This document shows, in pieces, positions 27,432-36,060 of a DNA stretch of 64,000 nt. Every line of letters begins with the position of its first letter. Within the stretch, counting starts at the first letter, position 1. A model generated the notes under the pieces. The model saw only the letters and a list, made by a program, of their open reading frames with translations. It did no database searches and had not been told where the DNA came from. The position numbers and the translations under genes were made by a program. Source of the stretch: Mucilaginibacter celer. Lineage in GTDB: Bacteria > Bacteroidota > Bacteroidia > Sphingobacteriales > Sphingobacteriaceae. The stretch lies in assembly GCF_003576455.2 (NCBI RefSeq), contig NZ_CP032869.1:5022001-5086000 (forward strand), given 5' to 3'.

Positions 27432-27785
27432 TTAATTTGTAGGAAATGGGATCAAAGCCCTGATCTCGACGCTGCTGTTAGGGTACTTCAGGATGGGACA
27501 GGCTTTACTGAGTTCCCGGACTTCTTCCAGGCTATCGCCTTTGCAAATCAGGTATCCTGTTACCATCACGTGTTCGGCTTCCCGGTGCGCTCCCTCAGTA
27601 GCGGCCTCTTTGGAAACAATTGAACCTGCGAACTCGATCGGAGCTGTAGAGATCAGTTTGCCCTGCATAGCGATTTGCCCGATCCATCCCTGCCAGAGGG
27701 GCATATCATTAGCCATGTCTTCGGTTTTGGTTAAATAGCCTTCGGCTCCCGTGCTGTTTCTGAATAATAAAAGGTACTCCTTCAT
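27432..27785 (-). CDS. YCII-related protein (second)
   Basis: A 117-residue YCII-like protein from ATG 27785 (KEYLLLFRNSTG), with WQGWIGQIAMQGKLISTAPIEF and VTGYLICKGDSLEEVRELSKACPIL and a C-terminal VEIRALIPF strand. It differs from the first YCII protein in replacing DGPF with a variant. An upstream in-frame start would add 21 unmatched residues. It lies between a Crp-type regulator and a small membrane protein. Confidence 0.83.
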   Translation of the reverse strand: MKEYLLLFRNSTGAEGYLTKTEDMANDMPLWQGWIGQIAMQGKLISTAPIEFAGSIVSKEAATEGAHREAEHVMVTGYLICKGDSLEEVRELSKACPILKYPNSSVEIRALIPFPTN

Positions 27786-27859
27786 AAAATGCTTTTTTAA
27801 TGTTGAATACCCGAAGTTCTTCATTGGCAAGGTTTTCGGTGTTGACAAATGTCAACGTT

Positions 27860-28435
27860 TTAAATTCGTGCTTTCAGGCGGCTGAAGGTTTCCTGTGAGA
27901 TGCCGAGATAAGAGCCGATCAGTTTGCTTGATAAGCGGCTCATTAGCGTGGGGCGATATTCCATCAGCCACTTGATCCGATCAAGTGCGGTGAGTGACAC
28001 GAAGGTATTGATCCGGTAAACAGAATTAGCATAGGATGCTTCGAGGATCTGCTTATAAACTTTGTCAAACTGGGGTACCGTTTCCATCAATTGCTGAAAT
28101 CCCGCGCGGTTAATAGCCATCAAAACGCTATGTTCCACAGCTTTGATATGCTCTGTCGCGGGTTGCCCGCTACCGAAACTGATCAGATCTGTGCACCAAT
28201 TTTCTTCGGTCACGATATCCCTTGTGGTTTCATTGAGGTCTGCATCGTAAACAAATACCTGTAAACATCCGCTGGCGATGAAATATACCTGATCGCATGG
28301 ACCACCTTTTTCTACCAACAGGCTTCCCCGCTTAACGTGCAGCTCTTTAAAGTAAGTTAAAACCTGTCCCAGGTTTTCAGTATCCTTACCAAGCCTGTTT
28401 ATGATGTGTTGTCTTAATATATCGATCATCTGCAT
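27860..28435 (-). CDS. Crp/Fnr-family transcriptional regulator (second)
   Basis: A 191-residue regulator with an N-terminal cNMP-like domain (GGPCDQVYFIASGCLQVFVYD, DLISFGSGQPATEHIKAVE) and a short C-terminal helix-turn-helix (SRLSSKLIGSYLGISQETFSRLKAR). It is only about 25% like the first Crp gene by eye, so the two are not recent duplicates. It precedes the YCII and membrane genes on the minus strand and probably regulates them. Confidence 0.88.
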   Translation of the reverse strand: MQMIDILRQHIINRLGKDTENLGQVLTYFKELHVKRGSLLVEKGGPCDQVYFIASGCLQVFVYDADLNETTRDIVTEENWCTDLISFGSGQPATEHIKAVEHSVLMAINRAGFQQLMETVPQFDKVYKQILEASYANSVYRINTFVSLTALDRIKWLMEYRPTLMSRLSSKLIGSYLGISQETFSRLKARI

Positions 28436-28512
28436 GATTTTGCTAAGACACTAATATAATGAATGTGATAGAGAAACCGCGCCGGTGCCGAATGCCGCAA
28501 TCGCCCTGGATA

Positions 28513-28776
28513 TTATTTGCTTGAGGTCACCATGATCGTAAATAGTGCGATAACGATGGTCAGATGCGCGATAAGCCACACTTTTTGGAAAAGAGGACGC
28601 TTTTGAAAGGGCATCTGTGGGTTAAAGGGGTCAAATACCAACGCCAGCCCGGCAAAAACGGTTGCCTGCGAAATGTCATGCCGGAAAAGGAACACGATGC
28701 TGATCAGGCTAAACAAGATATAACCGGGTTTATTAATGTTGATCGTACGTTGACTGGTTTGAACTGGTGTTTCCAT
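28513..28776 (-). CDS. Small two-helix membrane protein
   Basis: An 87-residue protein with two hydrophobic segments (PGYILFSLISIVFLFRHDI and VWLIAHLTIVIALFTIMV) around a loop with FDPFNPQMPFQKRP. No family recognised with certainty. It stands alone between the Crp regulator and the sigma factor pair, all minus strand. Confidence 0.65.
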   Translation of the reverse strand: METPVQTSQRTININKPGYILFSLISIVFLFRHDISQATVFAGLALVFDPFNPQMPFQKRPLFQKVWLIAHLTIVIALFTIMVTSSK

Positions 28777-28818
28777 GATTTGTTTTTTTACAATTAGTAT
28801 CGCTTTCAGGCACAGAAA

Positions 28819-29451
28819 TTACAATAGGTCCAAATTATTTTCAACTTCTAATTCTTCAATGTTTTTTTTCAGGGCATCAAGATACTGACCGAAGCTACGC
28901 TTGCTCATCCACCTGGCCAATTGATGACAAAGCGGGACCAACACCGCTACCACAATAATAAACAGTAGCCAGACGACAGGCTTGCTCATAAAGGCTGCAA
29001 CTGATTTGCCTGAGCCTATTGCCCCACCCAGCATAAATCCGCCCGCCGCACTTACGGGGTAGATCAATAAGGCCATACGGGCTTGTGAGCGTGTCCAGCT
29101 TACAATGGATTGCCGCTGCCGTTTGAGTTCTTGCAAAACAGACCCGTTCGAAAAAATATCGGTCCTGATACTTCGGTATTGGGTAAATGCCGTACTTAAA
29201 GCCCATAGCGAAAAAACCATCACCAGGCCTAAGGCAAGCCTTACCTGCCAGTAATCAAAACAAATAATAATGATGATATAGGCACAGCAAACCATTAAGC
29301 CAAACGCCATGTTGATCAATAGGTTCTGTTTGATCTTGATCAATGGGTTGTGGGACCGGATTTGGGGTATCGCGGAAAAATTGATCATATCAGCTAATTC
29401 ATTGTCCGGATGCTGCTCCAGCATTTTCCAGTTTTTATTGTCAGTACTCAT
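28819..29451 (-). CDS. Membrane partner of the ECF sigma factor (candidate anti-sigma factor)
   Basis: A 210-residue protein with a charged N-terminal cytoplasmic part (about 60 residues, NKNWKMLEQHPDNELADMINF) and four membrane helices in two pairs (INMAFGLMVCCAYIIIIICF, LALGLVMVFSLWALST; then MALLIYPVSAAGGFMLGG, VWLLFIIVVAVLVPLC). Its start overlaps the sigma factor gene by 11 bases, the usual arrangement of sigma/anti-sigma pairs. No zinc-type anti-sigma motif is present, so the role rests on gene order. Confidence 0.7.
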   Translation of the reverse strand: MSTDNKNWKMLEQHPDNELADMINFSAIPQIRSHNPLIKIKQNLLINMAFGLMVCCAYIIIIICFDYWQVRLALGLVMVFSLWALSTAFTQYRSIRTDIFSNGSVLQELKRQRQSIVSWTRSQARMALLIYPVSAAGGFMLGGAIGSGKSVAAFMSKPVVWLLFIIVVAVLVPLCHQLARWMSKRSFGQYLDALKKNIEELEVENNLDLL

Positions 29452-29929
29452 TTTGTTTTTTTAATAGGTTGGATAACTGCTGTTTGCTTCGATAGAGTTT
29501 CACCGCCACATGGTTAATAGATATACCGATGATATCTGCGATCTCCGCGTTTTCATAACCGTCCAAATGCATCGATATGATAGCCCTGTCAGTTTCTTTC
29601 AACGTTCGTATAGCATAGCGTAATTGTTCGGCTTCATCTTTGGGCGCTGCATTACTATCCACAACCTGTGCATATTGGTCCAATGATTCTTTATAATCAA
29701 TCCGGTTTGATCTGCGTTTATACGTAAAAATGGTGTTCAGGCAAATACGGTACAACCAGGTGCTGAATTTGGCATCACCGCGGTACGATGGCCAGCTTTT
29801 CCAGGTATTCAGCAAAATTTCCTGGTACAAATCTTTTTTTTCTTCGGCATCCGCAGCATAAATGCCTACCAGCTTGTATATGATACCCTGGTTTTCCCTG
29901 ATCTGCTGTAAAAATTCCGTTTCGCTCAC
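29441..29929 (-). CDS. ECF RNA polymerase sigma factor
   Basis: A 162-residue sigma-70 ECF factor. Region 2 spans about residues 20-85 (DLYQEILLNTWKSWPSYRGDAKFSTWLYRICLNT, trimmed to motif KFSTWLYRICLN) and region 4 residues 105-158 (IISMHLDGYENAEIADIIGISINHVAVKLYRSKQQL). It is coupled to a membrane protein that may hold it inactive. The carotenoid operon starts 600 bases away in the opposite direction. Control of that operon by this factor is possible, as ECF factors do in other carotenoid clusters, but unproven. Confidence 0.9.
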   Translation of the reverse strand: MSETEFLQQIRENQGIIYKLVGIYAADAEEKKDLYQEILLNTWKSWPSYRGDAKFSTWLYRICLNTIFTYKRRSNRIDYKESLDQYAQVVDSNAAPKDEAEQLRYAIRTLKETDRAIISMHLDGYENAEIADIIGISINHVAVKLYRSKQQLSNLLKKQNEY

Positions 29930-30531
29930 GCTAACACTATAAGTAATAACAGTTAACCTCTAATTATTTACAAGCAGTCCCGAAGCCTTTCTCAGGCTAT
30001 ATTTATAAACCGAACCAGCTGCTTTTCGTGTATGATATTCATTCCTCATACCGTAAATCACCTTAACGATAAATTACTTCGATGACTATTAGTAACACTT
30101 AGCTGAATAAAATTACAGCTTATCCTTTTTGATGTCCGGAATTGTTGCGGCCAATCTTCATTCACTTTTATTCTGCTGATCGTAGTTCCGGGCATATTAA
30201 TTCCCTTCGCGGCTATCTACCTGATAGTTCACTTAAGTCAAAACTATATTGCAATTGTTGATTACAATATTCCCACAATGCTTTTCGGTGTCTAACTTTT
30301 TCGGCCATAGCCGTGTCGTAGTTAAACAGGATATGTTACCTAATACTTCACTGGCTTTAGTTACAAAGCTATTAGCTAAACATCAACATCATCAATAAAA
30401 AATGTTTTCTGAAAATGAAATTTAAAACCTTTCTGAATTAATACAAAATTAAACTATTTATTAAAATATAGTATGTAATTGAATTATATTTGACTTAACA
30501 ATTCAAATTAACCTGTTTCCGGAAGTACCAA
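29930..30531. other. 602-base gene-free control region between sigma factor and carotenoid operon
   Basis: A/T-rich and without a plausible gene on either strand. It must contain the promoters of the sigma factor (left) and of crtI (right). A candidate -7 box is listed separately. No riboswitch or clear hairpin was recognised. Confidence 0.5.
30485..30492 (+). promoter_or_regulatory. Candidate -7 box of the carotenoid operon
   Basis: TATATTTG matches TAnnTTTG and lies 40 bases before the crtI ATG. At the expected -33 position there is only TTAAAA, no TTG, so a helper or alternative sigma factor may be needed. Confidence 0.35.
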
Positions 30532-32049
30532 ATGTTAAAACCAAAGCATATTGATCACACTATTCCTGTTAAAAAATCTTCTGTTGCTGTAATAGGTTCC
30601 GGATTTTCCGGCCTGAGTGCAGCCGCCTATTTAGCCAAAGCAGGACACCGCGTCAATGTTTATGAAAAAAACATTGAAATAGGAGGCCGCTCCCGTCAAA
30701 TGGTTGAGGAAGGTTACACGTTTGATATGGGTCCGAGCTGGTATTGGATGCCGGAAGTGTTTGAGAACTTCTTCAATGATTTCGGTTATAAAGCGTCCGA
30801 TTTTTATGAATTGAAACAACTTGATCCTGGGTTTACTGTTGTTTTTGGAAAAAGCGATGTGCTAAATATACCTGCGGACTACGCTGCTTTGGAATCGCTT
30901 TTTGAATCAATAGAGCATGGAAGCGCCGTCCAGCTTAAGCTTTTCTTAGAAGAAGCCGCCTATAAATATCGCACGGGGATGAATAAATTGGTTCATAAAC
31001 CAGGCCTTTCTTTATTGGAGTTTGCCGATTGGGATCTGATCAAAGGAGTTTTCAGACTACAGGTTTTTACTTCTTTTAGTAAGCATGTACGGCGATTTTT
31101 TAAAGATCCTCGTTTAATTACATTAATGGAGTTTCCGGTGCTTTTCCTGGGCGCGATGCCACAAGATACGCCTGCTTTATACAGTTTAATGAATTATGCC
31201 GGATTAAAACTCGGTACATGGTATCCTAAAGGCGGTTTTGGCAAAGTCATCGAAGGCATGCAAAAAGTATGCGAAGCACATGGCGTTGTTTTTCATACCA
31301 ACTCACCGGTAAGCCATTTACAGGTTGCGAATGGAAAGATCGAAAAGGTTGGCACTAAACATGGCGAAGATGATTACGATGGCGTTATTGCATCGGCAGA
31401 CTATCATCATGTGGAGCAACAATTACTTGATGAAGCCAACAGGAACTATAGTGCCGACTATTGGGAAAAAAGGGTAATCGCTCCGTCAAGCCTGATCTTT
31501 TATTTGGGTGTAAATCGTAAGATCGAAAAACTTGAACATCATACTTTGTTTTTTGATGCGGATTTAAAGCTGCATGCGACAGAAATTTACAAAGATCCAA
31601 AATGGCCTACAAAGCCGCTTTTTTATGTTTGCTGCCCTTCAAAATCGGATGATAGTGTAGCCCCAGATGGACATGAAAATCTATTCATCCTTATGCCGCT
31701 GGCACCGGGTATACAAGATACCGAGGCGTTGAGAGCGGAATATTTTGAATTGATTATGGAACGGCTCGAAGCTTATACCGGAGTGCCGATCAGAACCGCG
31801 ATTGATTATAAGAAAAGTTACTGTGTGAATGACTTCAAAACAGATTATAATTCTTTTAAAGGGAACGCTTACGGCCTGGCCAACACGCTAATGCAAACCG
31901 CTCACCTTAAACCTTCCATCAAAAATAAAAAGGTAAAAAACCTCTTTTACACCGGGCAACTCACTGTTCCGGGCCCGGGGGTGCCACCTTCAATTATTTC
32001 AGGTAAGGTTTCTTCTAAATTGCTTATTCAATATCTCAACCATAAATGA
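30532..32049 (+). CDS. crtI: Phytoene desaturase
   Basis: A 505-residue FAD-dependent desaturase that converts phytoene to lycopene. The N-terminal dinucleotide fold is GSGFSGLSAAAYLAKAGH (22-39); the C-terminal CrtI signature YTGQLTVPGPGVPPSIISGK is complete. It starts at ATG 30532 and overlaps crtB by four bases (ATGA), so it leads the operon. Length and motifs are normal, which makes it likely functional. Confidence 0.96.
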   Translation: MLKPKHIDHTIPVKKSSVAVIGSGFSGLSAAAYLAKAGHRVNVYEKNIEIGGRSRQMVEEGYTFDMGPSWYWMPEVFENFFNDFGYKASDFYELKQLDPGFTVVFGKSDVLNIPADYAALESLFESIEHGSAVQLKLFLEEAAYKYRTGMNKLVHKPGLSLLEFADWDLIKGVFRLQVFTSFSKHVRRFFKDPRLITLMEFPVLFLGAMPQDTPALYSLMNYAGLKLGTWYPKGGFGKVIEGMQKVCEAHGVVFHTNSPVSHLQVANGKIEKVGTKHGEDDYDGVIASADYHHVEQQLLDEANRNYSADYWEKRVIAPSSLIFYLGVNRKIEKLEHHTLFFDADLKLHATEIYKDPKWPTKPLFYVCCPSKSDDSVAPDGHENLFILMPLAPGIQDTEALRAEYFELIMERLEAYTGVPIRTAIDYKKSYCVNDFKTDYNSFKGNAYGLANTLMQTAHLKPSIKNKKVKNLFYTGQLTVPGPGVPPSIISGKVSSKLLIQYLNHK

Positions 32050-32882
32050 AAGAACGATTTGATACCTTATCTGCTACGTGCAGCAGGGAAACAACCCGGC
32101 TTTATAGTACCAGCTTTTCGCTGGGGATATTATTTTTTAACAAGGAAGTACGTAATCCTATACATGCCATTTACGGCTTTGTGAGATTAGCCGATGAGAT
32201 TGTAGATAGTTTCCATGATTACCCGAAATCACTTATGCTTGCCGAATTGAAGGCGGATACCTTCACGGCTATCGAGCGTGGCATCAGTATCAACCCGGTA
32301 ATTAATTCATTTCAACAGGTAGTTAACCGGTACAAAATTGAACATCACCTCATTACGCAGTTTTTAAACAGTATGGAGATGGACCTTGGTGAACAATTTT
32401 ATGATGCAGAAAAATACGATCAGTATATTATGGGTTCTGCCCAGGTAGTGGGGCTGATGTGCCTGCACGTATTCACCAACGGTAATAAAGACGAGTTTGA
32501 GCGCTTGAGAATGCCTGCGATGAAATTGGGATCAGCTTTTCAAAAAGTGAATTTTCTCAGGGATGTAAACGCCGATTATCAGCAACTGAATCGCACCTAC
32601 TTTCCGGATGTTAACCTGTCTGCCTTCTCTGATGAGAATAAGCGTGCTATTGAACAGGATATTCTTTCAGAACTTAACGAAGCCCTGGAAGGGATCAGGG
32701 AGTTGCCGCGTTCATGCCGCAAGGGTGTTTACCTGGCTTACGTTTATTATAAAAAACTATTCGGGAAGATAGCGAAAGTACCGGCCGAAAAAGTGATGTC
32801 GGAAAGGATACGGGTATCAAACGGGCACAAGTTTTATTTAATGTTTGATTCATTGGTAAGGTACAAGTTGAATGTGCTTTAA
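32046..32882 (+). CDS. crtB: Phytoene synthase
   Basis: A 278-residue squalene/phytoene synthase that joins two geranylgeranyl diphosphates head to head. The two Asp-rich motifs are DEIVD (50-54) and DVNAD (173-177, in NFLRDVNADY), which bind Mg-diphosphate. There is no crtE in the cluster, so the C20 substrate must come from the chromosome, for example the synthase at 11397. Coupled to crtI by a 4-base overlap. Confidence 0.96.
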   Translation: MKERFDTLSATCSRETTRLYSTSFSLGILFFNKEVRNPIHAIYGFVRLADEIVDSFHDYPKSLMLAELKADTFTAIERGISINPVINSFQQVVNRYKIEHHLITQFLNSMEMDLGEQFYDAEKYDQYIMGSAQVVGLMCLHVFTNGNKDEFERLRMPAMKLGSAFQKVNFLRDVNADYQQLNRTYFPDVNLSAFSDENKRAIEQDILSELNEALEGIRELPRSCRKGVYLAYVYYKKLFGKIAKVPAEKVMSERIRVSNGHKFYLMFDSLVRYKLNVL

Positions 32883-32920
32883 ATCATGATGAAATATCTG
32901 GTAACCTAAATAAATAAAAA

Positions 32921-33442
32921 TTGGAAGATAACATAATTATAGTTGATACAGCCGGTAACGCTATTGGTGAAATAAATAAGATGGATGCTCATATTTCGGG
33001 AACGCTGCACCGCGCCTTCTCTGTTTTTGTATTTAACAGCAAAGGCCAATTGCTGCTTCAGCAAAGGGCTTTGGATAAATACCATTCGGGCGGGCTTTGG
33101 ACTAACACGTGCTGCAGTCATCCGCGTGCAGGTGAATTTACGCCGGATGCAGCTCATAGACGTTTGCAGGAAGAAATGGGTATGGATTGTGAACTGACCG
33201 AGTTATTTCAGTTCAGCTATCGTCATGAATTTGCGAACGGGTTAATCGAAAATGAATACGACCATGTTTTTATGGGCATCAGTGATGAGTTGCCGTTGCC
33301 CAATCCTGCAGAGGTGGCCGGTTTCAGGTATATAGATACAGATCTGTTAATTTTTGAATTATTGGAACAGCCTGAGCAATATACAGCCTGGTTTAAAATA
33401 TGCCTGGAACAAGTATTGGAAATCTACCGTCAAATTATTTAA
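32921..33442 (+). CDS. idi: Isopentenyl-diphosphate isomerase, type I
   Basis: A 173-residue Nudix-fold enzyme that interconverts IPP and DMAPP. Conserved features: H30, NTCCSHP (62-68) with the catalytic Cys, the Nudix piece RLQEEMGMD (81-89) and E112 in NEYDHVF. The start appears to be TTG at 32921 (no ATG gives a complete N-terminus). Its place in the operon would push isoprenoid flux to carotenoids, as in other CrtI-B-Idi-Z clusters. Confidence 0.94.
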   Translation: MEDNIIIVDTAGNAIGEINKMDAHISGTLHRAFSVFVFNSKGQLLLQQRALDKYHSGGLWTNTCCSHPRAGEFTPDAAHRRLQEEMGMDCELTELFQFSYRHEFANGLIENEYDHVFMGISDELPLPNPAEVAGFRYIDTDLLIFELLEQPEQYTAWFKICLEQVLEIYRQII

Positions 33443-33443
33443 A

Positions 33444-33914
33444 ATGAACTTGCTCATTAACATTGCTATTATATTATCCGCATTTTCAGGAATGGAAGGT
33501 ATTGCGTGGTTAACCCACAAATATGTGATGCATGGTATTTTCTGGCCGCTGCACCGTGATCACCACCTGAAAGAACATTATGGCTTTCTGGAACGTAACG
33601 ACTTGTTCTTCCTGATCTTTGCGCTTCCGGGCATTGCCTGCCTTGCGGCAGGAACGCTATATCATTTGCCGGTATGCACTTGCATCGGCATAGGCATAAC
33701 GCTTTATGGCGCTTGTTACTTTTTTGTACACGACCTGTTTATCCATCAGCGGATAAAAGTGCTGCGTAATTCAGAAAACCGTTACCTGAAAGCCATCCGC
33801 CGGGCGCATAAAATGCACCATAAGCATACCGGTAAATATGACGGCGAAAGCTTCGGTATGTTATGGGTATCCTGGAAATATTTCCGTAACACTTCAAAAA
33901 ACAACCCGGCATGA
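33444..33914 (+). CDS. crtZ: Beta-carotene 3-hydroxylase
   Basis: A 156-residue membrane di-iron hydroxylase that adds OH groups to the rings of beta-carotene, giving zeaxanthin. The histidine clusters are HKYVMHG (25-31), LHRDHH (36-41), FVHDLFIHQR and RRAHKMHHKH. The ATG at 33444, one base after the idi stop, is chosen over an upstream start that would lie inside idi. It overlaps the cyclase by four bases. Confidence 0.94.
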   Translation: MNLLINIAIILSAFSGMEGIAWLTHKYVMHGIFWPLHRDHHLKEHYGFLERNDLFFLIFALPGIACLAAGTLYHLPVCTCIGIGITLYGACYFFVHDLFIHQRIKVLRNSENRYLKAIRRAHKMHHKHTGKYDGESFGMLWVSWKYFRNTSKNNPA

Positions 33915-34666
33915 GATTTACCTATCTGCTGATCGATATTTTTTCGGTGCTGGTGCCCTTTCTTTTTTCATTTCACCCCAGCCTGAAGTTTTATAAAAAC
34001 TGGCGTTCACTTTTCCCGGCAATGATCATAACAGGGGCAGTATTTATTGCCTGGGATATGTATTTCACTCACTTGAAAATATGGGGCTTTAATCCTGTTT
34101 ACCTAACAGGCATCTACATCGGTAACTTGCCTGTTGAAGAAGTGTTGTTCTTTTTTTGTATCCCTTACTCATGTGTGTTCACTTATGCCTGTTTATATGT
34201 AATGATCAAAAAAAACATATCTGCCCGTTATCAGATTATCATTAGCTCATTACTAATAGCCTTTTCTTTATTTATGGCAATCTGGTTTCATAAACAGGAT
34301 TATACGTGTTATACTTTCGCTGCTTTAACTATCTTACTTTTTACCGCGCAGTTTATTTTAAAAGTAAGCTGGCTGTCAATATTTTATAATGCTTACTTGC
34401 TATTGTTACTTCCTTTTCTCATTGTGAATGGTTTGCTGACTGGCACGGGCCTGCAAAACCCGGTAGTTTGGTACAACCCGGCACATATTATAGGCTTACG
34501 TATTTTGACCATTCCTGTTGAGGATATCTTTTATGGAATGGACTTGATCTTACTTAATGTAATGATTTATACGGGTTTAAGCTCGAGGTCTTACCCTTGG
34601 TTTAAAAATCAGCGAAAAGCGATAAATAGCAAAAGCTCTTTAACTTATGTTAAAACAATTTCATGA
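33911..34666 (+). CDS. Lycopene beta-cyclase, CrtYcd type
   Basis: A 251-residue integral membrane cyclase with about seven helices. It is a fusion of the two lycopene-cyclase-domain halves known as CrtYc and CrtYd; each half keeps the PxE(E/D) motif (LPVEEVLFFF near 76 and IPVEDIFYGM near 208). It converts lycopene to beta-carotene, the substrate of CrtZ. It is linked to its neighbours by ATGA overlaps on both sides. Confidence 0.92.
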   Translation: MRFTYLLIDIFSVLVPFLFSFHPSLKFYKNWRSLFPAMIITGAVFIAWDMYFTHLKIWGFNPVYLTGIYIGNLPVEEVLFFFCIPYSCVFTYACLYVMIKKNISARYQIIISSLLIAFSLFMAIWFHKQDYTCYTFAALTILLFTAQFILKVSWLSIFYNAYLLLLLPFLIVNGLLTGTGLQNPVVWYNPAHIIGLRILTIPVEDIFYGMDLILLNVMIYTGLSSRSYPWFKNQRKAINSKSSLTYVKTIS

Positions 34667-35346
34667 TAAAAAACGAAATATTGAATGACTTAACTTTAGC
34701 GCAGGTGGTAACTGATCTGGAGCAGGATCATTATAATGCTGCCTTTGACACACCTCTCCGTCCAGACGCTTTTGAACTGGACGATGATACCAAAATGGAA
34801 CTGATTGCCAAACATTTTACAGCGATCATGGAAACTTTGGGGATGGATCTTGAAGATGACAGTTTGAAAGACACGCCTAAGCGGGTGGCTAAAATGTACG
34901 TGAAGGAGATCTTCAGCGGCTTGAATCCCGCTAATAAACCCAAACCCACTTTATTCAAAAATCCATTCAAGTATAACCAGATGCTGGTGGAACGGAATAT
35001 TGCTGTATTTAGTAACTGTGAGCACCACTTTGTACCTATCGTAGGTAAAGCCCACATTGCCTATATCAGTAACGGGCAGGTGATCGGTTTATCAAAGCTG
35101 AACAGGATTGTTCAGTATTGTTCGCAAAGACCGCAGGTGCAGGAAAGGCTCACAATGCAGATAGCCAATATGCTCAAAGAAGCATTGGGCACAGAAGATG
35201 TAGCGGTTATCATAGACGCGCACCATCATTGTGTATCCAGCCGTGGCATTCGGGACGCAGGCAGCACCACGCTTACCGCTGAATACAGCGGGAAGTTTTT
35301 AAGTATCGAAACTAAGAATGAATTTTTAAGGTATATCGGATCATGA
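34663..35346 (+). CDS. folE: GTP cyclohydrolase I
   Basis: A 227-residue type IA enzyme that turns GTP into dihydroneopterin triphosphate, the first step to folate and pterins. The Zn and active-site motifs are NCEHHFVPIVGKAHIAY, RPQVQERLT and HHHCVSSRGIRD. Placement inside a carotenoid operon (4-base overlaps both sides) is not typical of a housekeeping folE. In light-induced clusters of other bacteria folE is thought to supply pterin for photolyase or related proteins; no photolyase is in this window. Confidence 0.94.
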   Translation: MIKNEILNDLTLAQVVTDLEQDHYNAAFDTPLRPDAFELDDDTKMELIAKHFTAIMETLGMDLEDDSLKDTPKRVAKMYVKEIFSGLNPANKPKPTLFKNPFKYNQMLVERNIAVFSNCEHHFVPIVGKAHIAYISNGQVIGLSKLNRIVQYCSQRPQVQERLTMQIANMLKEALGTEDVAVIIDAHHHCVSSRGIRDAGSTTLTAEYSGKFLSIETKNEFLRYIGS

Positions 35347-36059
35347 ATTTCAACGGAAAAAATATCCTGGTAGTCGGTGGCAGTTCCGGCATCGGCCTGT
35401 CGCTGATTAAATTGCTTCATCAGCGGCAAGCCAATATTTATACGATATCAAGATCGGCATCAGCCGAGTGGCCGGAAGATGTACATTTTTTAAAAGCCGA
35501 CGTTTTAGAAAATTTGGATGCCGTGGAAATGTTCCTTCCTGATCAATTGCACGGCCTGGTTTACTCGGTTGGCAGCATTACGCTGAAACCGTTCAACAGG
35601 TTAACCGATGAAGACTTTTTGAAGGATTTCCAGCTGAATGTTTTAGGTGCAGCACGTATGATCCGGCAAGCTATTAAACCTATAAAAAATGCCGCCGGTT
35701 CATCCATTGTGCTGATCAGCTCTGTTGCCGCCAAAACAGGGATGCCTTACCATGCCAGTATTGCAGCGGCAAAAGGTGCAGTTGAAGGTATGGCCCTATC
35801 TCTGGCAGCCGAGCTTGCCATCCAGCAGGTTAGGGTTAACGTGGTTGCACCCTCGTTAACAGATACACCACTCGCTCAAACCTTGTTGAGCACAGCCGAA
35901 AAAAGGGAAGCCTCAGCTAAACGCCATCCTTTAGGAAAGATAGGACAACCCGAAGATATCAGTCGGCTGATCGCCTTTTTATTATCGGATGACGCCAGCT
36001 GGATGACCGGGCAGGTTATCGGCATGGATGGTGGCTTAGGTAAATTAAAAACAAGTTAA
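35343..36059 (+). CDS. Atypical short-chain dehydrogenase/reductase
   Basis: A 238-residue SDR. The NAD(P) motif is GGSSGIG (12-18) and the active-site Ser region LISSVA (124-129). The motif YHASIAAAKGAVEG keeps K144, but the residue four before it is Ile140, not the catalytic Tyr; the nearest Tyr is Y136. So the classic YxxxK dyad is absent and the chemistry may differ. Similar SDRs occur in photolyase/cryptochrome neighbourhoods (family knowledge). Coupled to folE by ATGA and one base from the next gene. Confidence 0.88.
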   Translation: MNFNGKNILVVGGSSGIGLSLIKLLHQRQANIYTISRSASAEWPEDVHFLKADVLENLDAVEMFLPDQLHGLVYSVGSITLKPFNRLTDEDFLKDFQLNVLGAARMIRQAIKPIKNAAGSSIVLISSVAAKTGMPYHASIAAAKGAVEGMALSLAAELAIQQVRVNVVAPSLTDTPLAQTLLSTAEKREASAKRHPLGKIGQPEDISRLIAFLLSDDASWMTGQVIGMDGGLGKLKTS

Positions 36060-36060
36060 A

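Noticed and set aside
30001..30531. B12 riboswitch or CarH/LitR-type operator upstream of crtI
   Set aside because: No B12-box-like sequence or convincing inverted repeat was found in the gap.
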